Shown here one piece after another: positions 17,299 to 26,338 of a DNA stretch of 64,000 nucleotides. Both the position numbers and the translations under genes were made by a program. Every line of letters begins with the position of its first letter. Within the stretch, counting starts at the first letter, position 1. This stretch comes from Dryocola clanedunensis (GTDB lineage Bacteria; Pseudomonadota; Gammaproteobacteria; Enterobacterales; Enterobacteriaceae), in NCBI RefSeq assembly GCF_025215155.1, contig NZ_JALHAM010000121.1; one strand, 5' to 3'. The notes beneath the pieces are model-generated. The model did not search any database. It was given only the letters and a program-made list of their open reading frames with translations, and was not told where the DNA came from.

Positions 17299-18711
17299 AT
17301 GCCAAGTATTTCAACGCTGGGAATCGGGTCCGGTCTGGACCTCGCAAGTATTCTCGATAGCCTGGAGTCTGCACAGAAAGCCACTTTAGCCCCTATCTCT
17401 ACTCAGCAGAGTTCCTACACTGCCAAGCTAAGCGCTTATGGCACGCTGAAGAGCGCGCTGGAAACCTTCCAGACGGCTAACACCGCGTTAGGTAAAGCTG
17501 ACCTGTTCTCTTCTACTACAACGAACAGCAGCAGCACGGCGTTCAGCGCAACGACTTCTGGCAGCGCGGTTGCCGGGAAATACAGCATTAACGTCACCCA
17601 GCTGGCGCAATCGCAAACGCTGACCACTAAAGCAAGCCAGACGGACACTAAAGCGGCGATCGCTACCAGCGACAGCGTGCTGACCATTCAGCAGGGCGGT
17701 GATAAAGACCCGATCACTATCGATCTGAGCGCAGCCGACTCTTCGCTGAGCGGTATTCGCGACGCTATTAACGACTCCAAATCCGGCGTCAGCGCAAGTA
17801 TCATCAATACAGGGGACGGATACCGTCTTGCTATCACTTCTGACGATACCGGCGTTGATAATGCGATGAGCATCAGCGTCAGCGGCGACAGCGACCTGCA
17901 GGCCTTTATGGGCTACAACGGCACCAGCACCGACGGCAACAACGGTATGGAAGAGAGCGTCACCGCTCAGGATGCCGAGCTGACCGTTAACAACATTAAG
18001 ATCACCAACAGCAGCAACACCATCGACGATGCGCTGGAAGATATCACCCTGAACCTGAACGGTGTCACCACCGGCAGCCAGACGCTGACCATTACTAAAG
18101 ATATTTCAAAGTCTGAAACTGCCGTCAAAGCATGGGTGGATGCTTATAACTCACTGCAGGATACCTTCAGCAACCTGACCAAATATACCGCGGTAGACAG
18201 CGGTGCCGACACGCAGGATACCAGCAATGGCGCCCTGCTGGGTGATTCGACGTTACGTACGATTCAGACCCAGCTCAAAGGCCTGCTCACTTCTACGCAA
18301 AGCACTTCGTCCTACAAGACGCTGACGCAGATCGGCATCACGACCGACCCAAGCAGCGGCAAGTTAGAACTTGATAGCGACAAGCTGGAAACCGCGCTGC
18401 GTAAAGATTCTGCTGGCGTGAAAGAGATGCTCGTGGGCGACGGCGAGAAAACAGGCTTAACCACAACCGTCGGCACTAACCTGACCAGCTGGCTCTCCAG
18501 CACGGGGATTATTCAGGCCGCCACAGACGGCGTCAGCAAAACGCTGAACAACCTGACCGATCAGTACAACGCGGCCAGCGATCGTATCGACGTAGAAATG
18601 GCTCGCTACAAAGCACAGTTTACTCAGTTGGACGTCATGATGAGTTCACTGAACTCCACCAGTAGCTACCTGACCCAGCAGTTTGCGTCAACCAGCGACT
18701 CCAGCAGCTAA
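17299..18711 (+). CDS. fliD: Flagellar filament cap protein FliD (HAP2)
   Basis: Forms the pentameric cap at the filament tip that folds incoming flagellin. At 470 residues it has the FliD N-terminal domain (SISTLGIGSGLDLASILDSLE), a variable middle, and the C-terminal coiled helical domain (VDAYNSLQDTFSNLT to RYKAQFTQLDVMMSSLNSTSSYL). AAGGAA 5-10 nt ahead of the ATG is the ribosome site. First gene of fliD-fliS-fliT, read from its own sigma-28 promoter. Confidence 0.97.
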   Translation: MPSISTLGIGSGLDLASILDSLESAQKATLAPISTQQSSYTAKLSAYGTLKSALETFQTANTALGKADLFSSTTTNSSSTAFSATTSGSAVAGKYSINVTQLAQSQTLTTKASQTDTKAAIATSDSVLTIQQGGDKDPITIDLSAADSSLSGIRDAINDSKSGVSASIINTGDGYRLAITSDDTGVDNAMSISVSGDSDLQAFMGYNGTSTDGNNGMEESVTAQDAELTVNNIKITNSSNTIDDALEDITLNLNGVTTGSQTLTITKDISKSETAVKAWVDAYNSLQDTFSNLTKYTAVDSGADTQDTSNGALLGDSTLRTIQTQLKGLLTSTQSTSSYKTLTQIGITTDPSSGKLELDSDKLETALRKDSAGVKEMLVGDGEKTGLTTTVGTNLTSWLSSTGIIQAATDGVSKTLNNLTDQYNAASDRIDVEMARYKAQFTQLDVMMSSLNSTSSYLTQQFASTSDSSS

Positions 18712-18728
18712 TTAGACCAGGAGAAGAC

Positions 18729-19139
18729 ATGTACGGCGCAAGAGGTACACAGGCTTACGCAAAAATGGAAGTCGAAAGCGCAGTCATGAGCGCCAGCCAG
18801 TCTCAGCTGGTGAGCATGTTATTCGACGGGGCGCTCAACGCCCTGGTTCGCGCTCGTCTGTTTTTGCAGGATGGTAACCTGGAGGGGAAAGGGCTTTCCC
18901 TCTCTAAGGCCATCAATATTATTGATAACGGCCTTAAGGTCGGCATTGATGAAGCAAGCAGTGATGAACTGACTCAGAATCTGCTCGCTCTTTATACTTA
19001 CATGGTGCGACGTATTTTCGAGGCCAACATGCAAAATGATATCAGCGCGATCGAAGAGGTCGAGAACCTGCTGCGTAACATTGCCGATGCCTGGAAAGAA
19101 GTTGCTCAGTCGCCTAACCGGACCCAGGACGTAGTCTAA
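18729..19139 (+). CDS. fliS: Flagellin export chaperone FliS
   Basis: Cytoplasmic four-helix-bundle chaperone that binds the C-terminus of flagellin, prevents early polymerisation and delivers it to FlhA. The 136-residue protein keeps the family N-terminus (MYGARGTQAYAKMEVESAVMSASQSQLVSMLFDGAL), which holds the flagellin groove. It starts 17 nt after fliD, and its stop overlaps the fliT start (TAATG). Confidence 0.97.
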   Translation: MYGARGTQAYAKMEVESAVMSASQSQLVSMLFDGALNALVRARLFLQDGNLEGKGLSLSKAINIIDNGLKVGIDEASSDELTQNLLALYTYMVRRIFEANMQNDISAIEEVENLLRNIADAWKEVAQSPNRTQDVV

Positions 19140-19516
19140 TGAACCATGCACCGCAACTGTATGCCCTCTATCAGCAACTGTTAGAGCAAAGTAAGGTGAT
19201 GTTGCACAATGCCCGGGAGGGCATGTGGGATGAATTGATCGCCAGTGAAGTTGATTACGTGAAGGCGGTGCATGATTTAACTGAATCCATGCGCGATATC
19301 AGGCTATCTACGCAGATTCAGGACCAGCTTCGTCCGACGCTTCGTACCCTTCTGGAAAACGAAACTGAGGTCAAGCACCTGCTGAAAATGCGAATGGATG
19401 AGCTGTCAAAACTGGTTGGACAAACCTCTATACAACAATCGGTGCTTTCCGCCTACGGAAAACAGGGAGGTCAGATACTGGCGCCGAGAGATGCCATGGA
19501 CCCCCTCTCCTCTTGA
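19139..19516 (+). CDS. fliT: Flagellar chaperone FliT
   Basis: Export chaperone for the cap protein FliD that also binds FlhDC and lowers class 2 transcription once freed. The 125-residue all-helical sequence (PQLYALYQQLLEQSKVMLHNAREGMWDELIA) matches the family in length and position. Its start is translationally coupled to fliS through TAATG. The fliT reading region is followed by a long hairpin. Confidence 0.95.
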   Translation: MNHAPQLYALYQQLLEQSKVMLHNAREGMWDELIASEVDYVKAVHDLTESMRDIRLSTQIQDQLRPTLRTLLENETEVKHLLKMRMDELSKLVGQTSIQQSVLSAYGKQGGQILAPRDAMDPLSS

Positions 19517-19524
19517 TATCCTGA

Positions 19525-19554
19525 GGTGCGAAAAAGCCAAAACTTTTTCGCACC
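19525..19554 (+). terminator. 12-bp perfect hairpin after fliT
   Basis: GGTGCGAAAAAG pairs perfectly with CTTTTTCGCACC around CCAAAA. It lies 9 nt past the fliT stop and 56 nt before amyA. The lack of a T-run after the stem makes this an imperfect Rho-independent terminator; it may mainly protect the fliDST mRNA end. Confidence 0.6.
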
Positions 19555-19610
19555 ATGCAAATTCATGTAAATCATTCATAATTGGGATCCTTGCCTCATG
19601 GAGCCTGACT

Positions 19611-21098
19611 ATGCGCAACCCGACTTTATTGCAATGTTTCCACTGGTACTACCCCGGCGGCGGAGAGCTGTGGCGTGAAGTTGAGGCGCTGGCCCCCAAC
19701 CTCAATGAAATTGGCGTCAACATGATATGGCTGCCACCGGTTTATAAAGGCAGCTCGGGTGGTTACTCCGTAGGTTACGACGTTTACGATCTTTTCGACC
19801 TCGGAGAATTTGACCAGAAAGGCAGCGTTGCCACGAAATATGGCGATAAAGCTCAGCTGCTCAGCGCACTCAAAGCGCTGAAAGAAAATGATGTTGCGGT
19901 GCTGCTCGACGTGGTGGTCAACCACAAAATGGGCGCCGACGAAAAAGAAAAAGTCCGCGTTAACCGCGTCAATCAAGAAAACCGTAACGAAATCTCCCCC
20001 GAAGTTATCGAATGTGAAGCCTGGACCCGCTACACCTTTCCAGCACGCGCGGGTCAATACTCGCAGTTCATCTGGGACTACAAATGCTTCAGCGGCGTCG
20101 ACCACATCGAAAATCCCACCGAAGACGGCATCTTTAAAATCATCAATGACTACACGGGCGACGGCTGGAATGACCAGGTCGATGATGAGCTGGGTAATTT
20201 TGATTATCTGATGGGCGAAAACATCGATTTTCGTAACCAGGCGGTCACCGAAGAGATTAAATACTGGGCGCGGTGGGTGATGGAGCAAACCGGCTGCAGT
20301 GGTTTTCGTCTCGATGCGGTAAAACATATCCCCGCCTGGTTCTACAAAGAGTGGATTGAACATGTCCAGGAAGTGGCTGAAAAACCGCTCTTTATCGTGG
20401 CGGAATACTGGTCCCACGAAGTCGATAAGCTGCAAGAGTATATCGCGCAGGTTGATGGTCAGACTCTGTTATTCGACGCCCCGCTGCAAATGAAATTCCA
20501 TCAGGCCTCCAAAGAGGGCCGTGACTACGATATGCGCCAAATCTTCACCGGCACATTAGTCGAGGCAGACCCGTTCCACGCCATGACGCTGGTCACTAAC
20601 CATGACACCCAGCCGCTGCAGGCCCTTGAAGCTCCGGTGGATCCCTGGTTTAAACCGCTGGCCTACGCGCTGATTTTACTGCGTGAAAATGGCGTGCCGT
20701 CGGTATTCTATGCCGATCTGTTCGGCGCGAGCTACGACGATGAAGGTGGGGATGGCGAAACTTATCACATCGACATGCCGGTCATTGAGCAGCTCGACGA
20801 TCTGATTCACGCCCGCGAGCTTTACGCCCACGGCGTACAGACGCTCTATTTCGACCATCCCAACTGCATCGCCTTCAGCCGCAGCGGCACAGACGAAGCG
20901 CCGGGCTGCGTCGTGGTATTGTCCAACGGTGATGAGGGTGAAAAAACCATCGAGCTGGGGGATAACTACGGCGGTAAAAACTGGCGGGATTATCTCGGCA
21001 ATCGCGAAGAGACGATAGCAACCAATGAAAAAGGCACCGCCACCTTTACCTGTAACGGCGGCAGCGTCAGCGTGTGGGTGATAGAAGAGGTGCTGTAG
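19611..21098 (+). CDS. amyA: Cytoplasmic alpha-amylase AmyA
   Basis: Intracellular GH13 alpha-amylase that hydrolyses alpha-1,4-linked maltodextrins or glycogen-like polymers; no signal peptide is present. The ATG at 19611 gives 495 residues, the exact family length (MRNPTLLQCFHWYYPGGGEL); the frame runs further upstream into fliT but lacks family similarity there. Catalytic residues visible: nucleophile D235 (GFRLDAVKHI), acid/base E265 (FIVAEYW) and stabiliser D332 (TNHDTQP). Conserved next to fliDST in enterobacteria. Confidence 0.97.
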   Translation: MRNPTLLQCFHWYYPGGGELWREVEALAPNLNEIGVNMIWLPPVYKGSSGGYSVGYDVYDLFDLGEFDQKGSVATKYGDKAQLLSALKALKENDVAVLLDVVVNHKMGADEKEKVRVNRVNQENRNEISPEVIECEAWTRYTFPARAGQYSQFIWDYKCFSGVDHIENPTEDGIFKIINDYTGDGWNDQVDDELGNFDYLMGENIDFRNQAVTEEIKYWARWVMEQTGCSGFRLDAVKHIPAWFYKEWIEHVQEVAEKPLFIVAEYWSHEVDKLQEYIAQVDGQTLLFDAPLQMKFHQASKEGRDYDMRQIFTGTLVEADPFHAMTLVTNHDTQPLQALEAPVDPWFKPLAYALILLRENGVPSVFYADLFGASYDDEGGDGETYHIDMPVIEQLDDLIHARELYAHGVQTLYFDHPNCIAFSRSGTDEAPGCVVVLSNGDEGEKTIELGDNYGGKNWRDYLGNREETIATNEKGTATFTCNGGSVSVWVIEEVL

Positions 21099-21115
21099 CC
21101 AAAAAAGTTGTCGTC

Positions 21116-21148
21116 AAAAAAAAGGCGGGTGTCGCATGATCACCCGCC
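21116..21148 (-). terminator. Terminator of yedD
   Basis: GGCGGGTG and CACCCGCC form an 8-bp GC-rich stem (21124-21148). On the minus strand it is followed by eight T (plus-strand A-run 21116-21123). It can also stop amyA transcription weakly from the other side. Confidence 0.85.
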
Positions 21149-21165
21149 CTGATTTGTCGATAGCA

Positions 21166-21193
21166 GGATGGATAAGCCGATACGCCATCCACC
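21166..21193. repeat. REP-like palindrome
   Basis: GGATGG and CCATCC enclose ATAAGCCGATACG, followed by ACC. The complement reads GGTGGATGGCG...GCTTATCCATCC, closely related to the units at 12319 and 37971. It lies between the yedD stop and its terminator. Confidence 0.6.
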
Positions 21194-21199
21194 GCAAAA

Positions 21200-21613
21200 T
21201 TATTTGATGTCGCTGTCCAGCGGATGCTTATCCAGGTAATCCGCGCATTCCTGCGTCAGGCGGTCTACGCGTTTCAACGTCATACCCGCATACTCCAGGC
21301 GATCGCCTTCGCGTTCGATATCATAGATCTCACGCTTATTGGTGACGTTGTAGAGCGTGCCTGACCGCAGGGTCAGCCTGCCCGGTACCGCAATCACGCG
21401 CTGCCACTGGCGGCAATCCAGCGTATCCCCTTGCGGCGTCACCACGAGCGTAGCGATAGCTTCCGGGCTCACCATTTCACTTTGCGGTCCTTCAGACTGC
21501 CAGTATCCCGCAAAGCCTGCCGGTGCCGGCGCTTTGACAACTTCACGATAATCATCAACCTGCACGCAACCGCTCAGCGCGAGCAGTGCCACTAAACCTG
21601 CAACCTTCTTCAT
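21200..21613 (-). CDS. yedD: Lipoprotein YedD
   Basis: Predicted outer-membrane lipoprotein of unknown function, 137 residues. The lipobox LSGC places the lipidated Cys at residue 16 after a short signal (MKKVAGLVALLALSGC); residues after it (VQVDD) do not give a plain Asp+2 retention signal. The rest is a small beta-rich domain with one Cys pair (C53 region DCRQWQ and C123 region QECADYL). Position between amyA and the flagellar hook-basal genes agrees with E. coli yedD. Confidence 0.93.
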   Translation of the reverse strand: MKKVAGLVALLALSGCVQVDDYREVVKAPAPAGFAGYWQSEGPQSEMVSPEAIATLVVTPQGDTLDCRQWQRVIAVPGRLTLRSGTLYNVTNKREIYDIEREGDRLEYAGMTLKRVDRLTQECADYLDKHPLDSDIK

Positions 21614-22185
21614 CGTCTATCCTGACTGCGGAGAAAAAAGAATTTTGGCATTAAAGCCCTCTGGCTGCCAGTGTTTCTGCCGCAAACTCCTCACTATACC
21701 GCGAGCCTTTTCGTTTTTGTTCCACCCAACTTTTAAGATTTATGGTCGGTCTGCCACGAATAGTTGCTCTTCCTGCAACGCTATCACCCTCCCGAAGCAG
21801 GAGCCATGATTTGAGTACGGCGCTGCCATGCCAGAAGAAACGCCTGTTCAATCATGACTCGTCAGCAGCACATTGACCATGTGGAAGCGAAAAGTATGAA
21901 GGTTGCAAATTTAATTAAAAATATTAGAAATTGCTGATCGGCCAAATTAATGTCATCCATTTCTGCGAGGTAATCGATTATTACTGGTGAATGGGCTACA
22001 CGCCGTTGTGAATTTCAATAATCAAAAATATTAAAATTGTAATTTACAAATTGCCTGGCATGTCAGATGTTATATAATATTTAAAAAAACCTATTCGAAA
22101 TGACAGCGGAAGTGATGTAAAACCAAAGTGTTGACTGTTCCAGCCACTCATGCGAGCCCGTCATATCAAATCAACTGGAAGAGCG
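21614..22185. other. Intergenic region between yedD and the TPR-glycosyltransferase
   Basis: About 570 bases. The right half (21890-22110) is strongly AT-rich and probably carries the promoter of the plus-strand gene. A 66-codon minus-strand frame at 21651-21851 (MNRRFFWHGSAVLKSW...) is basic and resembles no family I know; it may be a remnant. E. coli has yedE-yedF after yedD; nothing similar is visible here. Confidence 0.4.
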
Positions 22186-23691
22186 ATGAAAAAAATTCAA
22201 ACTGCTTCAAACCTGAATCTCCAGCATCAACTAGTACAACAAATGATCGATCGCCAGCAATACCCAGAAGCAGAAAAAAAACTCCGTGGCCTGTTGTTAT
22301 TGCAACCTAACCATATCGACCTGCTTACCGTCGCTGCTGGTATTGCAAAGCGCCTGAATAAACCTGATGAAGCCAGACGCTACTACCTTCGGGCGTTAAA
22401 AATTCAGCCGGGTAATATTATTGCGTTAAACGGTATTGGTTTACTCTGCTATGATGCTAAAGATTATGAGAGTGCAGAAAAATATTATATTGAGACATTT
22501 AAATCGGGCGAACGATATGCTGTCGTGCATAATAATTACGCAGCCCTGCTCCGTAAGCAAGGCCGCTACAATGAAGCCGCCACACAATATCAGATGGCAC
22601 TGGCAGTCGACCCACATTATGAAGAAGCCGCTTTTGGTCTGGCCTGCTCGCATATCCTTTTAGAGCAGCTTAATGAAGCAGAGCATACTTTACTTGAACT
22701 GCTGCAAAAGAAGCCTGGCAACACTCGCTACCTGAATACTCTTGCCATGCTTCTGCTCAGAAAAGGAAACTTTGTTGAGGGGTGGGCTCTCTATCGGGCA
22801 CGTTATTCTCCCTCTAATTCGGAGAGAGCCTTTTCCCTGCCGAATTACCCCTACACCTATTGGGACGGTGAAGACCTCACGGGCAAAACCATACTGATTC
22901 AAAGTGAACAGGGACTGGGTGACGAAATCCAGTTTTGTCGTTATTTATCCAGACTGAAGCATGAGAAAAATGCCGCCAGAATCATTTATGTCTGCAGCGA
23001 ATCGCTTGTCCCGCTTTTTTCTTCAATAAGCGAGATCGACCTTCTTATTTCTGGCTGGGGAGAAACTGCGCCTGAGGCAGATTATTGGTCGATACTTTTG
23101 GATTTGCCACTGCATTTCGCCACCTCACCAATGCCTTTCGGAGACAATCAGCCGTATATACAGGCAGATCCTCTAATGTGCCCCGAATGGGCAATACCGA
23201 CAGTCTCCTCTCTTCCTTTAAAAGTAGGCGTTGTCTGGCGTGGTGCGGCCAAACACATCAATGACCGCCACCGCTCTCTACCTTCCCTATCCTCCCTGAA
23301 GCCTCTTTGGGATAGACCAAACATCCAGTGGGTGAGCCTGCAAAAAGGCCCCGGTGAAGAAGAGGCGCTAAAGCCCGATCGGGATCAGCCCATTGTGGCT
23401 TTAGGCCATAAGTTCACGAACTATGCCGATACCGCCGCCGCTTTAGAGCAGTTGGATTTAGTCATTACTGTTGATACTTCTGTCGCCCATCTTGCTGGTG
23501 CGATGGGAAAGCCATGCTGGGTTATTCTACCCGCGGCTGGCATTGACTGGCGGTGGACGTTCGGCAGAACAGATTCACTATGGTATCCGAATATGAGACT
23601 TTTCTCCCGCACACAGGACGAAACGCTGGATGAGACGATAGCAGGAATGAATGAAGAACTAGAGAAGTGGGTGCAAGAGCAGTTATCGTAA
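22186..23691 (+). CDS. TPR-repeat glycosyltransferase (GT9/GT41-like), putative flagellin or surface-glycan modification
   Basis: The 501-residue protein joins about five N-terminal tetratricopeptide repeats (residues 10-215; for example EAEKKLRGLLLLQPNHIDLL, EARRYYLRALKIQPGNIIAL, EAATQYQMALAVDPHYEEA) to a C-terminal GT-B-type glycosyltransferase domain. Diagnostic motifs are SEQGLGDEIQFCRYL, TVDTSVAHLAGAMGKPCW and WRWTFGR, as in TPR-glycosyltransferases of flagellin-glycosylation loci. The start at 22186 has GGAAGAG 6 nt upstream; an ATG at 22150 has none. It is inserted between yedD and fliE, inside the flagellar cluster, and faces the CDP-glycerol transferase gene convergently. Acceptor and sugar donor are unknown; flagellin is inferred from context. 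Confidence 0.8.
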   Translation: MKKIQTASNLNLQHQLVQQMIDRQQYPEAEKKLRGLLLLQPNHIDLLTVAAGIAKRLNKPDEARRYYLRALKIQPGNIIALNGIGLLCYDAKDYESAEKYYIETFKSGERYAVVHNNYAALLRKQGRYNEAATQYQMALAVDPHYEEAAFGLACSHILLEQLNEAEHTLLELLQKKPGNTRYLNTLAMLLLRKGNFVEGWALYRARYSPSNSERAFSLPNYPYTYWDGEDLTGKTILIQSEQGLGDEIQFCRYLSRLKHEKNAARIIYVCSESLVPLFSSISEIDLLISGWGETAPEADYWSILLDLPLHFATSPMPFGDNQPYIQADPLMCPEWAIPTVSSLPLKVGVVWRGAAKHINDRHRSLPSLSSLKPLWDRPNIQWVSLQKGPGEEEALKPDRDQPIVALGHKFTNYADTAAALEQLDLVITVDTSVAHLAGAMGKPCWVILPAAGIDWRWTFGRTDSLWYPNMRLFSRTQDETLDETIAGMNEELEKWVQEQLS

Positions 23692-23818
23692 GACTAACGA
23701 CTCGTTTAATAACTCGGCATATTGTTAATAGGTTTTATTAGCAAAAATGAGCCAGCAGATACGATGCATCTTAATTAAGAACCCTAACTCTTGATACTGC
23801 AAGATTGGCTATAGAGGT

Positions 23819-23844
23819 GAAATAAAAGCCCGCGATGCGGGCTT
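23819..23844 (-). terminator. Terminator of the CDP-glycerol transferase gene
   Basis: AAGCCCGC and GCGGGCTT around a GAT loop (23826-23844). On the minus strand it is followed by TTTTATT. It separates two convergent genes. Confidence 0.85.
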
Positions 23845-23869
23845 GAATGAAACTGAAAAACTGAAGCAA

Positions 23870-25063
23870 CTAATATATTTGTTGTACTTCAGCAGAACGT
23901 TCCTGATAAATATTAATAATTTTCCTTGCAATATCAGCACATGCTGTGGTGTTATCTGTTTCGAATAATGTTCTCGCCAGACTGTCTCTTTTATCAGCTT
24001 TTGAATCGCGATAAAACATTTCACTCAGCGTGTCGACAAGATTATCATGGTTAATTTTATAACGGTATTCATCGTCCCCAGGAATAAGAGAGTAATCGAA
24101 ATCCTCACCATTATTGATATCAATGGTAGCAATAGGCTTCCCGGTTAATATATAGTCATAGGCTATAGAGGAATAGTCAGTGATAAGCGCATCAAAAGCA
24201 CTGAGATGTGGGTAGATATCCACATCCGATGGCAGGTTGTACAGGTTTGAGCTTATCATATCATTTATCCCATTATCCTTTATGAAAGGATGCAATTTAA
24301 TAAATGCCGTTATATCATTTTCCTGACAAAACATAACTATTGCGGATAGCATGGCTATGTTATTTAACCCTGCATTTTTCTCCCAGGTGGGGGCCAGCAA
24401 TACCTTTTTATTTTGTTTGTTATATAAAGCCTGGTAGGTACTTTCATTCAACTCAGAACCTAACAACTCTTTGTCACACGCAGCTCTCAGCATCAGTTCA
24501 TTTCTTGGATATCCTGCTCTAAGGATTTTTTGTGCACCAAAAAACTTCCGCCATTTTGCATCTATAAAAACAGATGAACTGATGTAATACTCAGGAGATG
24601 TTGCACCCAAAATGGAGCGGGTGACATTTATATTTGAGATATCTTTTAATTCAGTCAATGCTAAATCAGCTTCTTTAGGGCCAATGCCATGCCACATTTG
24701 AAAGGTCAACGCCCCACGTAAAGATGCCAGCAGCGCCATATTACCGCCAACACTATCCAGAGGGTTGACACAAAATATTGCAATTGCAGACTCTAATAAA
24801 AAATCCATTGATTTTCTGGTGTTTTTATTCAAATTGAAACATGGAAGTTCGTTCTTAACCATGTCTTCAATCAAACTTTCATTCGTCGAGCACCATTGTA
24901 TATCTAAATGACTGTATTCTTTAATCATATAAAGATACAGGTACTTACAATTATCAGAAAAAGAGTCCCTGCCAAAAAACAGAATTCTTGTTTTTTTCTG
25001 CTTTTTAACTGAAATTTGTTCGATATCTCTGCACAATTCCAAAAACAACTTAAAGTCGCTCAT
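23870..25063 (-). CDS. CDP-glycerol glycerophosphotransferase-like protein (TagB/TagF family)
   Basis: Transferase of the Glyphos_transf class (teichoic-acid TagB/TagF type), which moves glycerol- or polyol-phosphate from a CDP donor to an acceptor. The 397-residue protein keeps the family motifs: MWHGIGPKE near residue 118, LAPTWEK near 222, FIKLHPF and the C-terminal LITDYSSIAYDYILTGKP, whose DYSS contacts the donor phosphates. It has no signal peptide and is probably cytoplasmic, loosely membrane-associated. Codons are AT-richer than in the flanking flagellar genes, a sign of horizontal origin. It sits beside the TPR-glycosyltransferase inside the flagellar cluster. No CDP-glycerol synthase (TagD-like) is in the window, so the donor must come from elsewhere. 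Confidence 0.85.
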   Translation of the reverse strand: MSDFKLFLELCRDIEQISVKKQKKTRILFFGRDSFSDNCKYLYLYMIKEYSHLDIQWCSTNESLIEDMVKNELPCFNLNKNTRKSMDFLLESAIAIFCVNPLDSVGGNMALLASLRGALTFQMWHGIGPKEADLALTELKDISNINVTRSILGATSPEYYISSSVFIDAKWRKFFGAQKILRAGYPRNELMLRAACDKELLGSELNESTYQALYNKQNKKVLLAPTWEKNAGLNNIAMLSAIVMFCQENDITAFIKLHPFIKDNGINDMISSNLYNLPSDVDIYPHLSAFDALITDYSSIAYDYILTGKPIATIDINNGEDFDYSLIPGDDEYRYKINHDNLVDTLSEMFYRDSKADKRDSLARTLFETDNTTACADIARKIINIYQERSAEVQQIY

Positions 25064-25684
25064 TTTTCATCCTGCATACTTTATATTTGATTGATGTGCT
25101 AATAATACTAATTCTGAACAAGAGGGCAATGTAAAAGAAGATGGAAGCCTGCGATGAAAACGCGGTAAATAGTCAGGCTGCCGCCAGGTCACGATAATCT
25201 GAATAAAATCGCCGGCCCCCGGAACAGTGCCCATACAGACAGACTATTAACATGGCAGAGTTTTCTCATGACCCATCAGGCAATGGTATTCCCATCCCTG
25301 AAGGTTGGTAAGTCCCCTTGCTGCTGCACACCTACCCTCATCTGTCTTTTTCGGATCGTCGTGCATGAGCAGCCCGTTAAAAATCGGCTCAGGTGGTCGT
25401 CGCTCCAGCCGTTTGCAACAGGCGGCAAGGGCGTTTTCATCAGGGGATCATTGCCAGTTCGGCGGGAAACGTCAGAAGCGTTCATTCCACTATGGGAAAA
25501 ACGATTAGCAGGTATTAGTCCAAAAGAAAGGGGGCTCGCGAGCGGCGAAGTAATACGCCTGGCAGGCGATGCAATATCGAAAACCTAATCGCTCCTGGCG
25601 CGCCAGTGCATACTGGTCAATTCGGGTTGGAACAAACCCACATTTCATCCTGTGAGAAATGAACCCATCAACTGCACGGATGGA
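25064..25684. other. Intergenic region with possible degraded gene
   Basis: About 620 bases with no convincing gene. A plus-strand frame at 25268-25588 (106 codons) has a short stretch, RRETSEAFIPLWEKRLAG, that faintly recalls the RxET...FxPLW region of YedK (SRAP/HMCES family), a gene found in this interval in E. coli. If real, it is a decayed fragment. Two small hairpins (25624-25639, 25641-25661) stand near the fliE terminator. Confidence 0.3.
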
Positions 25685-25727
25685 TAAAAAAACGACAGTT
25701 TGCCCTTTGGGACATCAAACTATCGTT
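25685..25727 (-). terminator. Terminator of fliE
   Basis: On the minus strand AACGATAGTTTG pairs with CAAACTGTCGTT (one mismatch, 25691-25727) around a 13-nt loop, and six or more T follow (plus-strand A-run 25686-25692). It lies about 70 nt beyond the fliE stop. Confidence 0.8.
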
Positions 25728-25797
25728 ATTTGCCCATCCATGCCCTGCGCAAAAGCCGTTTGATAAAACCCATGGATAGACCAAACAGCCTGATGCA

Positions 25798-26109
25798 CTA
25801 AACCTGCATATTCATCACTTCTGAGTAAGCTGACACCAGCTTATTACGTACCTGAAGACCCATCTGTAATGACACCGAGGATTTCTGCAAATCGACCATC
25901 ACGTCGTTAAGGGCGACGCCCGGCGTACCTAATGCAAACTTTTGTGCCTGAGCCCGTGCGTTGGTCTGCGTTTCGCTGATGCGGCCGAGGGCAGACTGTA
26001 GTTCCCCCGCAAAACTGACCTTAGGTTCATAATTTTGCGTTTGATTTCCTGCACTTAGCGCCGTTGCCTGTAGCTGCTGAAGAACACCTTCAATTCCCTG
26101 AATTGCCAT
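25798..26109 (-). CDS. fliE: Flagellar hook-basal body protein FliE
   Basis: Joins the MS ring to the proximal rod and is the first rod substrate exported. At 103 residues it matches the family (MAIQGIEGVLQQLQATALSA; C-terminal QVRNKLVSAYSEVMNMQV). Transcribed alone and divergently from fliF, with a terminator downstream. Confidence 0.97.
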   Translation of the reverse strand: MAIQGIEGVLQQLQATALSAGNQTQNYEPKVSFAGELQSALGRISETQTNARAQAQKFALGTPGVALNDVMVDLQKSSVSLQMGLQVRNKLVSAYSEVMNMQV

Positions 26110-26338
26110 TTTTCTGCTCCAGTGTTGTTAGACGCGGCAAGATTACCATCTTGTCAATAGGACTAAGGCGCTAAATAGACGTAAAAAATAGAGCTAATTC
26201 ACCAATCGAAATTATCTGAAACGAAAATAATGAATTCGCAATCTATCAGGAACTTTTGTCGTGTTTGTCGACCCGGGAGCTCGTTTTGTTTATCAGTTAC
26301 ACGAATTATTCTCTCTATGCTAAGCCGCGAGGTGCGTT
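26110..26338. promoter_or_regulatory. Divergent fliE / fliF control region
   Basis: 229 bases between the two divergent class 2 flagellar operons. In E. coli and Salmonella the matching region binds FlhDC and drives both sides. The sequence is AT-rich around 26160-26240. I cannot delimit the FlhDC boxes by eye with confidence. Confidence 0.55.

Noticed and set aside
19626..20435. 269-codon minus-strand frame inside amyA
   Set aside because: Shadow of amyA, which has complete catalytic motifs.
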